DNA from: Geodermatophilaceae bacterium
GTDB lineage: Bacteria; Actinomycetota; Actinomycetes; Mycobacteriales; Geodermatophilaceae
Assembly: GCA_013811805.1 (NCBI GenBank)
Contig: JACCUM010000260.1
Span: forward strand, 1 to 5,952
Direction: 5' to 3'
DNA: 5,952 bases
This document shows, piece after piece, positions 1-5,896 of this stretch. Under the pieces are notes generated by a model, which had not been told where the DNA came from, searched no databases, and saw nothing but the letters and a program-made list of their open reading frames with translations. A program made the position numbers and the translations under genes. Positions within the stretch are counted from its first letter, which is position 1. Each line of letters starts with the position of its first letter.

Positions 1-705
1 GGCGTGACGCACGTTCCGTACGGCGACACCGCCGCCCTCGAGGCAGCCGTGGACGAGGACACCGCGATGGTGATGCTCGAGCCGATGCTCGGTGAGGGTG
101 GGGTTGTGCCCGCGCCGCCGGGATACCTCGCCGACGCCGCAGCGGCAGCACGCAGCGCCGGAGCACTGTTCGCCCTCGACGAGGTGCAAACCGGGATGGG
201 CCGCACGGGCGCCTGGTTCGCCCATGAGGAAAGCGGAGTGCAGCCGGACCTGGTCACTCTGGCCAAGGGGCTCGGGGGCGGCCTGCCGATCGGGGCGATG
301 CTCGCCTTCGGCCCCGCGGCCGACCTGCTACAGCCGGGTAGCCACGGGTCCACCTTCGGCGGCAATCCGATCTCCTGTGCCGCCGCACTTGCCGTGATCG
401 ACACGATCGCCGGCGACGGTCTGCTCAGCCGAGCGAAGCAGATCGGTGCGTTCATCGCCGAAGGTGTCGCAGCACTCGCCGACCCGCTGTTCACCGGTGT
501 CCGCGGTCAAGGTGCGCTGGTTGCGATCACCATGTCCCAGCCGCAGGCGGCGGCGCTCGAGTCCGCGTTGCGTGCCGAAGGCTTCCTGGTCAATGCGGTC
601 GCCCCGGATGCCATCCGACTGGCGCCGCCGTTGGTGATCACCGACGACAAGCTGAGCGCGTTTCTCGACGCGCTCGGCACGATCACGATGGGGAGCGACT
701 CATGA
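1..705 (+). CDS. argD: Acetylornithine aminotransferase, 3' part (5' end outside window)
   Basis: A PLP-dependent class III aminotransferase that converts N-acetylglutamate 5-semialdehyde to N2-acetylornithine in cytosolic arginine synthesis; the family often also acts in the lysine pathway. The frame is open from base 1, and the GTG at 4 is internal, not a start. Counting that codon as 1, the cofactor motif DEVQTG lies at 59-64, the Schiff-base lysine is K88 in TLAKGLGGG (AAG at 265-267), and HGSTFGGNP at 114-122 is the family's phosphate-binding and substrate loop. About 234 codons remain; full ArgD proteins have about 390-400 residues, so roughly 160 N-terminal residues are missing because of the window edge. 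The stop overlaps the argF start by four bases (ATGA, 702-705). ArgD is preferred over other ornithine or GABA class aminotransferases because of the operon. No lesion is visible. Confidence 0.95.
   Translation, partial: GVTHVPYGDTAALEAAVDEDTAMVMLEPMLGEGGVVPAPPGYLADAAAAARSAGALFALDEVQTGMGRTGAWFAHEESGVQPDLVTLAKGLGGGLPIGAMLAFGPAADLLQPGSHGSTFGGNPISCAAALAVIDTIAGDGLLSRAKQIGAFIAEGVAALADPLFTGVRGQGALVAITMSQPQAAALESALRAEGFLVNAVAPDAIRLAPPLVITDDKLSAFLDALGTITMGSDS
690..695 (+). promoter_or_regulatory. Shine-Dalgarno site of argF
   Basis: GGGGAG lies six bases before the ATG at 702, inside the last codons of argD. It fixes the argF start and allows independent ribosome entry in addition to coupling through the ATGA overlap. 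Confidence 0.7.
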
Positions 706-1625
706 CCCGGCACTTCCTGCGCGACGACGACCTCACCGCGGACGAACAGGGCGAGATCCTTGCCCTCGCGGCGGAGCTGAAGGCCAAGCGCCCGGGCGGC
801 CCGAAGCCGTTGGCGGGGCCTCGGACCGTGGCCCTGATCTTCGACAAGCCCTCGACCCGTACCCGGGTGTCCTTCTCCATCGGGATCGCCGAACTCGGCG
901 GCTATCCGCTGGTGATCGACGCGCAGAACAGCCAGCTCGGCCGCGGTGAGCCGATCGAGGACACCGCCCGGGTGCTGGACCGACAGTGTGCGGCGATCGT
1001 GTGGCGAACCTTCGGCCAGCAGCGGATCGAGGCGATGGCCTCGGTCAGCCGAGTTCCGGTGATCAACGCACTGACCGACGAGTTCCACCCCTGCCAGATC
1101 CTGGCCGACCTGCAGACCGTTGCCGAGCGACGTGGGGCACTGGCCGGGCTGACGATGACCTATCTCGGGGACGGCGCCAACAACATGGCGCACTCCTACC
1201 TGCTCGGCGGCGCGCTGGCGGGGATGCACGTACGAGTCGGCTCGCCGGGGACCTACCAGCCCGACCCGACAATCCTGGACCGGGCCGGTCGGCTCGCTGC
1301 CGAAACCGGCGGATCTGTGCAATGGACCTCCGACGCCGCGGCCGCAGCTGACGGGGCCGACGTGCTGGCCACCGACACCTGGGTATCGATGGGGCAGGAG
1401 GGCGAGGGCGGCGACCGCGCGGCGCCGTTCGCGCCGTACGCCATCGACGCGTCGGCATTGGGGCTGGCCGCAGACGACGCCATCGTCTTGCACTGCCTGC
1501 CCGCCTATCGCGGCAAGGAGATCGCTGCCGAGGTCATCGACGGTCCGAACAGTGCCGTGTGGGACGAGGCCGAGAACCGGCTGCACGCCCAGAAGGCGCT
1601 GCTCTGCTGGTTGCTGGACTCGTGA
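702..1625 (+). CDS. argF: Ornithine carbamoyltransferase, anabolic
   Basis: Transfers the carbamoyl group from carbamoyl phosphate to ornithine, giving citrulline and phosphate, in the cytosol. The 307-residue length is normal for the family. The carbamoyl-phosphate loop STRTR is at 51-55, with HPCQ at 129-132. The ornithine-binding part holds DTWVSMGQE at 225-233, and the catalytic HCLP is at 264-267, followed by AYRGKEI. The acidic N-terminal domain (about 1-140) precedes the ornithine domain (about 150-300). The ATG start is backed by a GGGGAG site six bases upstream and by the four-base overlap with argD. The stop overlaps the argR ATG by one base (TGATG). The anabolic role, rather than the catabolic ArcB role, follows from the arginine biosynthetic neighbours; the SMGQE motif and HCLP loop separate it from aspartate carbamoyltransferase. 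Confidence 0.97.
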   Translation: MTRHFLRDDDLTADEQGEILALAAELKAKRPGGPKPLAGPRTVALIFDKPSTRTRVSFSIGIAELGGYPLVIDAQNSQLGRGEPIEDTARVLDRQCAAIVWRTFGQQRIEAMASVSRVPVINALTDEFHPCQILADLQTVAERRGALAGLTMTYLGDGANNMAHSYLLGGALAGMHVRVGSPGTYQPDPTILDRAGRLAAETGGSVQWTSDAAAAADGADVLATDTWVSMGQEGEGGDRAAPFAPYAIDASALGLAADDAIVLHCLPAYRGKEIAAEVIDGPNSAVWDEAENRLHAQKALLCWLLDS

Positions 1626-2173
1626 TGACCATGGCCGCACCGTTGACCCGCAGCGCCCGGCACGCCCGGATCGTCGAACTCATCGACTCGAGGCCCATCC
1701 ACTCCCAATCTGCGCTTGCCGAGGCGCTCGAGGCCGTCGGTGTCGCGGTCACCCAGGCGACCCTGTCCCGGGACCTCGACGAACTGGGAGCGGTGAAGTT
1801 ACGTGGGGTCGACGGCGAGCCCGGGGTCTACGTCCTGCCCCAGGAGGGCGCCGACCCGCTGCGACCGGCGCAGCGCGCCCCGGACGTCCTCGTCCACCGA
1901 CTGGGCGAACTGCTCACCGGTGTGCAGGCCACCGCCAACCTGGTCGTCGTCCGAACTCCGCCGGGAGCCGCCCAGTTCCTCGCCTCGGCGCTGGACAAGG
2001 CCGGCCTGCCGACAGTTCTCGGCACGATCGCCGGCGACGACACGCTGCTGGTGATCACCCGCGATCCGGACGGCGGTCAGGTCCTGGCCGCCGAACTCAG
2101 CACCTTGGCAGGCCGCGGCCGTCGCGGCATTCCACCAGAAACCACCACGCCACACGAGCAAGGAGAATCATGA
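1625..2173 (+). CDS. argR: Arginine repressor
   Basis: A transcriptional regulator that forms hexamers with arginine and represses arginine synthesis genes at ARG boxes. It has 182 residues from the ATG at 1625. An N-terminal winged helix-turn-helix (about 8-75) contains TQATLSRDLDEL at 43-54, with the family's SRDL core at 48-51. A C-terminal oligomerisation and arginine-binding domain (about 85-162) contains GTIAGDDT at 133-140, whose paired aspartates contact arginine. The last 20 or so residues, rich in Pro, Thr and Glu, look like a non-conserved tail, and their codons carry the Shine-Dalgarno site of the next ORF. Start choice is open between GTG 1622, ATG 1625 and ATG 1631. I chose 1625 for its TGATG overlap with argF; no strong ribosome site is seen, so coupling is likely. 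Codon 59 is TTA, the only in-frame TTA in this window. No ARG box is evident here; the operator is probably upstream of the operon's first gene. Confidence 0.95.
   Translation: MTMAAPLTRSARHARIVELIDSRPIHSQSALAEALEAVGVAVTQATLSRDLDELGAVKLRGVDGEPGVYVLPQEGADPLRPAQRAPDVLVHRLGELLTGVQATANLVVVRTPPGAAQFLASALDKAGLPTVLGTIAGDDTLLVITRDPDGGQVLAAELSTLAGRGRRGIPPETTTPHEQGES
2160..2165 (+). promoter_or_regulatory. Strong Shine-Dalgarno site serving a 14-codon ORF
   Basis: AAGGAG lies four bases before the ATG at 2170, within the last codons of argR. It is the closest match to the 16S anti-Shine-Dalgarno sequence in the window. It is 45 bases from the argG start, too far to serve argG directly. Confidence 0.6.
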
Positions 2174-2214
2174 CTTCCAGTGAGCAAGGCGCGCATGCCT
2201 GGAGCGCGTCATGA
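2170..2214 (+). CDS. Putative 14-residue ORF bridging argR and argG
   Basis: A short ORF encoding MTSSEQGAHAWSAS. Three observations support its translation: AAGGAG four bases before its ATG; an ATGA overlap with the argR stop (2170-2173); and an ATGA overlap of its own stop with the argG ATG (2211-2214). It thus fills the only break in an otherwise fully overlapped arg operon. The peptide contains no arginine, so it does not look like a classical arginine attenuator leader, and no hydrophobic or binding motif is visible. A likely role is to carry terminating ribosomes to argG. It may instead be a chance ORF, or a remnant of an older argG start region. Function is unknown, and at this length coding evidence is limited. 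Confidence 0.4.
   Translation: MTSSEQGAHAWSAS
2201..2204 (+). promoter_or_regulatory. Shine-Dalgarno site of argG
   Basis: GGAG lies six bases before the ATG at 2211, inside the 14-codon ORF. It supports the argG start, which also matches the usual family N-terminus (a few residues before VVLAYSGG). Its last three bases belong to a 9-base repeat. Confidence 0.65.
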
Positions 2215-2228
2215 CAGCAGAGCGCGTC
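2202..2228 (+). repeat. 9-base direct repeat flanking the argG start
   Basis: GAGCGCGTC occurs at 2202-2210 and again at 2220-2228, a period of 18 bases (six codons). The two copies sit on either side of the argG ATG and are in the same frame, reading Glu-Arg-Val in both. The first copy contains part of the argG Shine-Dalgarno site. The intervening bases are ATGACAGCA. It may reflect a past local duplication of the gene start, or chance in GC-rich DNA. Confidence 0.6.
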
Positions 2229-3425
2229 GTCCTCGCCTATTCCGGTGGGCTGGACACCTCGGTTGCCATCGGCTGGATCGCCCAGGCGACCGGAGCCGAG
2301 GTGATCGCCGTGGCCTGCGACGTCGGCCAGAACGGCGAGGACCTCGAAGACATCCGGGACCGCGCGCTGGCCTGCGGCGCGGTCGAGTCCGTGGTCGCCG
2401 ATCTGCGGGCGGAGTTCGCCAGCGAGTATTGCGGGCCCGCCCTGCGCGCAAACGCTCTCTACATGGACCGCTACCCGTTGGTCTCCGCACTGTCCCGACC
2501 GGTGATCGCCAAGGCCTTGGTCACCGCCGCCCAGACCTATGGGGCGAACACCGTCGCGCACGGCTGCACGGGCAAGGGCAACGACCAGGTGCGCTTCGAG
2601 GTGGGCATCGCCGCGCTGGCCCCGTACATGAAGGTCCTCGCCCCCGTACGAGACTCCGGGATGACGCGGGACAAGGCCATCGCCTTCGCCGAGGAGCGGT
2701 CGCTGCCGATCGACGTGACCAAGAAGTCGCCGTACTCGATCGACCAGAACCTCTGGGGGCGTGCGGTCGAGACCGGATTCCTCGAAGACATCTGGAACGC
2801 CCCGATCGAAGACCTCTACTCCTACACCCAGAACCCGGCGACCCCCCGCGAGGCCGACGAGGTGGTCATCGGCTTCACCGAGGGGATACCGACTTCGGTC
2901 GACGGCGAGCCGGTGTCGGTCCTGCAGGCAGTCGTTGCGCTGAACCGACGGGCCGGCGCTCAGGGCATCGGCCGGTTGGACATGGTCGAGGACCGGCTGG
3001 TCGGGATCAAGAGCCGCGAGGTGTACGAGGCGCCCGGTGCGATCGCACTGATCACCGCCCATCAGGAACTCGAGAGCGTCACCGTGGAGCGGGACCTGGC
3101 CCGGTTCAAGCGCCAGGTCGGGCAGCGTTGGGCCGAACTCGTCTACGACGGGCTGTGGTTCTCTCCGCTCAAGGCCGCGCTGGACGCGTTCCTGGTCGAA
3201 TCCAGTCGAACCGTGACCGGCGAGGTACGGATGACCCTGCATGCGGGTCGTGCAGCTCCGACCGGTCGGCGCAGTGAGGCGTCGCTCTATGACTTCGGCT
3301 TGGCCACCTACGACTCCGACGACACCTTCGACCAAGGAATGGCCAAGGGCTTCGTCGAGCTGTGGGGACTGCCCAGCAAGCTGGCTGCTGCACGTGATCA
3401 GCGTCTGGCAGGCTCCGCGGGGTGA
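2211..3425 (+). CDS. argG: Argininosuccinate synthase
   Basis: Joins citrulline and aspartate, using ATP and releasing AMP and pyrophosphate, to make argininosuccinate in the cytosol. The 404-residue length is typical of the roughly 400-residue bacterial type. The N-terminal nucleotide-binding domain begins with the PP-loop AYSGGLDTS at 9-17. HGCTGKGNDQVRFE at 117-130 is the signature that binds ATP and the substrates. SPYSIDQNLWGR at 173-184 and EAPGA at 273-277 are further conserved family segments in the synthetase domain, followed by a C-terminal helix used for oligomer contacts. The ATG start is supported by GGAG six bases upstream and by the ATGA overlap with the preceding 14-codon ORF. 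An in-frame TGA at 2181 and no ATG, GTG or TTG between it and 2211 rule out an upstream start. The stop overlaps argH by GTGA (3422-3425). Confidence 0.97.
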   Translation: MTAERVVLAYSGGLDTSVAIGWIAQATGAEVIAVACDVGQNGEDLEDIRDRALACGAVESVVADLRAEFASEYCGPALRANALYMDRYPLVSALSRPVIAKALVTAAQTYGANTVAHGCTGKGNDQVRFEVGIAALAPYMKVLAPVRDSGMTRDKAIAFAEERSLPIDVTKKSPYSIDQNLWGRAVETGFLEDIWNAPIEDLYSYTQNPATPREADEVVIGFTEGIPTSVDGEPVSVLQAVVALNRRAGAQGIGRLDMVEDRLVGIKSREVYEAPGAIALITAHQELESVTVERDLARFKRQVGQRWAELVYDGLWFSPLKAALDAFLVESSRTVTGEVRMTLHAGRAAPTGRRSEASLYDFGLATYDSDDTFDQGMAKGFVELWGLPSKLAAARDQRLAGSAG

Positions 3426-4855
3426 CGATCGGCGCCTCGGCGGACTCCCGACTCTGGGGCGCGCGGTTCACGAGCGGGCCGGCGCAGGCGTTGGCCGCGT
3501 TGTCGCGCTCCGTGCACTTCGACTGGCGCCTGGCACCGTACGACCTGCTCGCCTCCCGGGCCCACGCCCGGGTGCTGCACCGAGCCGATCTGCTCACCGC
3601 TGACGAGCTCGAGGCGATGCTCGAGGCCCTTACCGGTCTGGACGCGGCTATTCAGGAAGGTGGTTTCACGCCCGGCCCGGACGACGAGGATGTCCACGCC
3701 GCCCTCGAGCGCGGCCTGATGGACCGGCTCGGCCCGCTCGGCGGGAAACTGCGGGCCGGACGTAGTCGCAACGACCAGATCGCGACCGATCTGCGGCTGT
3801 ACCTGCGCGACCACGTCCGCCTGCTCGTGGCCGCGGTGGTCGAGCTCGAGACCGCTCTCATCGACAAGGCAGCCCAACACCGGGAAGCAGCCGCGCCTGG
3901 GCTGACCCACCTGCAGCATGCCCAGCCGATCCTGTTCGCCCATCAACTGCTGGCCCACGTGCACGCGTTGGCCCGTGACGTCGACCGGTTCCTGGATTGG
4001 GACCGGCGCGCGGCGATCAGCCCGCTGGGAGCCGGGGCGCTGGGTGGGTCGTCCTTGCCGATCGACCCGGACGCGGTCGCTGCCGAGCTCGGCTTCGATT
4101 CCGCCGCGACGAACTCGGTGGACGCGGTCTCTGACCGGGATTTCGCGGCTGAGTTCCTGTTCGTCGGCGCGCTGCTGGGCGTGCACCTGTCTCGGTTGGG
4201 GGAGGAGGTCATTCTTTGGGCGACCACCGAGTTCGCCTGGGTGGAACTCGACGACGCGTTCGCGACCGGGTCCTCGATCATGCCGCAGAAGAAGAACCCG
4301 GACATCGCGGAACTGGCTCGTGGTAAGTCGGGCCGGTTCATCGGGCACCTCACCGGCCTGCTCGCGACGCTCAAGGGGCTACCACTGGCCTATGACCGTG
4401 ATCTGCAGGAGGACAAGGAGCCGGTGTTCGACACCGTCGATCAGCTCCTACTGCTGCTTCCTGCCCTTTCCGGGATGATCGCGTCGATGCGCGTGGACGA
4501 GCAGCGTCTGGCCGAGTCGACACCGACCGGCCATGCGCTGGCCACCGAGGTCGCTGACTGGCTGGTCCGCAGCGGAGTGCCCTTTCGGGATGCGCACGAG
4601 GTAAGCGGTGCTCTGGTAGGCCGGGCCAGCGCCGACGGAGTGCAGCTGTGGCAGCTCTCCGACGAGGCGATGCACACCGTCGATCCTAGGTTGACCCCAG
4701 AGGTGCGGGAGGTGCTCACGGTGCGGGGAGCGCTGCAGGCTCGCTCGGCGACCGGAGGTACCGCGCCGGTACGGGTGGCCGAACAGCTGGCCACACTGAC
4801 AGAGCTGGTTCGCAGCCACCATGTCTGGGCCGAGCAGCCACTGCGCTCCGGCTGA
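3422..4855 (+). CDS. argH: Argininosuccinate lyase
   Basis: Splits argininosuccinate into arginine and fumarate, the last step of arginine synthesis. It is a cytosolic homotetramer of the fumarase/aspartase superfamily. At 477 residues it has normal length. An N-terminal LWGARF segment at 11-16 is the usual family beginning. GRSRNDQ at 113-119 is conserved region 1. THLQHAQP at 162-169 carries the catalytic histidine (H163). GSSIMPQKKNPD at 283-294 is the superfamily signature loop with the catalytic serine. The central helices form the tetramer bundle that builds composite active sites. The GTG start overlaps the argG stop by GTGA; no clear Shine-Dalgarno site is seen, so translation probably depends on coupling to argG. 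There is no sign of delta-crystallin-type divergence or of an inactivating change. Confidence 0.97.
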   Translation: MTIGASADSRLWGARFTSGPAQALAALSRSVHFDWRLAPYDLLASRAHARVLHRADLLTADELEAMLEALTGLDAAIQEGGFTPGPDDEDVHAALERGLMDRLGPLGGKLRAGRSRNDQIATDLRLYLRDHVRLLVAAVVELETALIDKAAQHREAAAPGLTHLQHAQPILFAHQLLAHVHALARDVDRFLDWDRRAAISPLGAGALGGSSLPIDPDAVAAELGFDSAATNSVDAVSDRDFAAEFLFVGALLGVHLSRLGEEVILWATTEFAWVELDDAFATGSSIMPQKKNPDIAELARGKSGRFIGHLTGLLATLKGLPLAYDRDLQEDKEPVFDTVDQLLLLLPALSGMIASMRVDEQRLAESTPTGHALATEVADWLVRSGVPFRDAHEVSGALVGRASADGVQLWQLSDEAMHTVDPRLTPEVREVLTVRGALQARSATGGTAPVRVAEQLATLTELVRSHHVWAEQPLRSG

Positions 4856-4860
4856 CTCCG

Positions 4861-5457
4861 GTGGAGCTTGCCGAGGCGCTGTCCGACCGGGCTAGCAGCG
4901 CCGCGCCAGGACTGCTGGCAGCCTTGCTCAGGCGAGAGTCTGCCGAGGGCGCGGTCACCGTAAGGATCACCGAGGTCGAGGCCTACAGCGGTGACGGGAG
5001 CGATCCAGCTGCCCATACCCATCGGGGGCCGACCTCCCGCAACCAGGTCATGTTCGGGCCACCGGGAACTCTCTACGTCTACTTCAGCTATGGGATGCAC
5101 TGGTGCGCCAACGTCGTATGCGCGCCCCTCGGCGATGGGGAAGCGGTGCTGCTCAGGGCAGGACAGGTGGTCGAGGGCATCGAGCTGGCCCGCGGTCGTC
5201 GGCCGGCCGCCCGACGCGACGTCGAGTTGGCCAGCGGCCCCGCGCGGCTCACCCAAGCTCTGGGCATCACCGGCGTCGACAACGGCGTGAGTCTGCTGGA
5301 CAACCGGTCCGGGCTGTCGCTGAGCAGGGCCGCGGAGGCGTTGCCCAGCTCGTGCATTCGAACCGGGCCGCGAGTGGGCATCACCAAGGCGGCCACGTTG
5401 CCCTGGCGATTCTGGCTCGACGGAGACCCGACAGTGAGCCGATTCCGTGGCCGATAG
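4861..5457 (+). CDS. mpg: 3-methyladenine DNA glycosylase (AAG/MPG family)
   Basis: A base-excision repair enzyme that removes alkylated or deaminated purines such as 3-methyladenine from DNA. It has 198 residues, close to the usual 190-210 for bacterial members. ITEVEAY at 36-42 holds the catalytic glutamate E40 and the base-intercalating tyrosine Y42 (compared with human E125 and Y127). DPAAH at 48-52 supplies the pocket histidine. TSRNQVMFGPPG at 58-69 and LYVYFSYGMHWCANVV at 71-86 are strongly conserved family blocks. SGPARLTQALGI at 125-136 and the LPWRFW end at 180-185 complete the domain. It starts with GTG five bases after the argH stop, without a clear Shine-Dalgarno site, so it probably relies on ribosomes finishing argH. 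No ATG is available just upstream in this frame. I assign the family firmly; exact substrate range is inferred. Confidence 0.93.
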   Translation: MELAEALSDRASSAAPGLLAALLRRESAEGAVTVRITEVEAYSGDGSDPAAHTHRGPTSRNQVMFGPPGTLYVYFSYGMHWCANVVCAPLGDGEAVLLRAGQVVEGIELARGRRPAARRDVELASGPARLTQALGITGVDNGVSLLDNRSGLSLSRAAEALPSSCIRTGPRVGITKAATLPWRFWLDGDPTVSRFRGR

Positions 5458-5469
5458 GCGCGTCGGTCG

Positions 5470-5491
5470 AACGCTGCCTGCAGCCGGCGTT
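5470..5491 (+). terminator. Possible weak hairpin terminator after mpg
   Basis: AACGCTG (5470-5476) can pair with CGGCGTT (5485-5491), seven pairs including one G-T wobble, around an 8-base loop. It starts 13 bases after the mpg stop. There is no T-rich run after it, so it is not a classical intrinsic terminator; actinobacterial terminators often lack one. Chance pairing in GC-rich DNA is a real alternative. Confidence 0.3.
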
Positions 5492-5518
5492 GTGATCGCG
5501 CGGGAGGCGGCCTAGCGT
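5490..5518 (+). promoter_or_regulatory. Putative SigA-type promoter for hypA-hypB
   Basis: TTGTGA at 5490-5495 matches four of six bases of the -35 consensus. TAGCGT at 5513-5518 fits the actinobacterial -10 pattern TANNNT. The spacer is exactly 17 bases. Transcription would start near 5525, leaving about 42 bases before the hypA GTG. This is pattern matching only. Confidence 0.35.
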
Positions 5519-5526
5519 CCTAACTC

Positions 5527-5542
5527 TCCCCGGTTGCGGGGA
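5527..5542 (+). other. Short GC hairpin in the putative hypA leader
   Basis: TCCCCG (5527-5532) pairs perfectly with CGGGGA (5537-5542) around a GTTG loop. It lies 25 bases before the hypA start and just after the predicted transcription start. It could be part of the 5' leader structure or a weak termination element for upstream reading; no T run follows. Its role is unknown. Confidence 0.3.
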
Positions 5543-5566
5543 CCTACTCGCCCGGGGGGCCGCAGG

Positions 5567-5896
5567 GTGCACGAGCTGTCCATCACGCAGAGCGTCGTCG
5601 ATGTCGTGACCGAGCGCACGGGCGAGCGCCGCGTGGCCAAGGTGCATCTGCAGATCGGCAAGCTGTCCGGAATCGTGCCAGACTCCGTACGGTTCTGCTT
5701 CGAACTCATCGCTGCCGACACCCCGCTGGCCGGTGCGGTTCTGGAGATCGATGAACCCCTCGGAGCCGCGCACTGCCGGGGATGTGGCGAGGATTTCGAG
5801 CTGCGCGATTTGATCTTGTTGTGTCCGTGCGGAAGCGCCGATGTCCAGGTAGTCGCCGGGACGGAGCTGGCCGTCAAGTCCGTGGAGGTCGTCTAG
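5567..5896 (+). CDS. hypA: [NiFe]-hydrogenase nickel incorporation protein HypA
   Basis: A small cytosolic metallochaperone that binds nickel and zinc and, with HypB, delivers nickel to the [NiFe]-hydrogenase large subunit. It has 109 residues, slightly below the usual 113-118. The N-terminus MHELSITQSVVD contains H2, the nickel ligand next to the starting amine, and this decides the start: GTG 5567 puts the histidine second, whereas the in-frame TTG at 5534 would bury it. The zinc domain has C70 and C73 (CRGC), then C86 and C88 (CPC). The second pair is C-x-C, not the common C-x-x-C; I recall CPCGSADV-like forms in other actinobacterial HypA proteins, so it may be lineage-typical. The hypB start follows its stop directly. 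The G-run at 5554-5559 is only a poor ribosome site. Confidence 0.93.
   Translation: MHELSITQSVVDVVTERTGERRVAKVHLQIGKLSGIVPDSVRFCFELIAADTPLAGAVLEIDEPLGAAHCRGCGEDFELRDLILLCPCGSADVQVVAGTELAVKSVEVV
5884..5888 (+). promoter_or_regulatory. Shine-Dalgarno site of hypB
   Basis: GGAGG, in the last codons of hypA, lies eight bases before the ATG at 5897. This is good spacing and supports the hypB start. Confidence 0.7.

Larger units (their letters stand above)
5458..5566. other. Intergenic region between the arg-mpg unit and the hyp unit
   Basis: This 109-base gap is the longest non-coding stretch in the window and separates functionally unrelated genes. It contains a hairpin shortly after the mpg stop, a promoter-like pair of hexamers, and a second short hairpin before hypA. 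A gap of this size inside otherwise overlapping genes suggests a transcription-unit boundary. Confidence 0.6.

Noticed and set aside
1559..1624. An argR start at ATG 1559 giving a 204-residue protein
   Set aside because: It would overlap argF by 67 bases and add a tail not found in ArgR proteins; the TGATG junction at 1623-1627 fits better.
507..1640. Long antisense ORF (377 codons) opposite argF, and similar ones opposite argG (2097-3335) and argH (3398-4348)
   Set aside because: They mirror strongly conserved sense genes; their translations are low-complexity, rich in Arg, Gly, Asp and Val, and show no recognisable domain. Long antisense frames are expected in GC-rich DNA.
2180..3277. A 365-codon + strand ORF inside argG in another frame
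   Set aside because: It lies almost wholly within argG, is Arg-, Gly- and Pro-rich, and matches no family; argG has all its motifs.
4846..4861. Short CTCCGG direct repeat and possible CCGG hairpin between argH and mpg
   Set aside because: Only 4 pairs and a 6-base repeat in GC-rich DNA; no T-run, so neither a terminator nor a supported operator.
5534..5566. TTG 5534 as the hypA start
   Set aside because: It would place 11 residues before the Met-His-Glu nickel-binding N-terminus, and the TTG sits in the loop of a hairpin. GTG 5567 gives the family N-terminus exactly.
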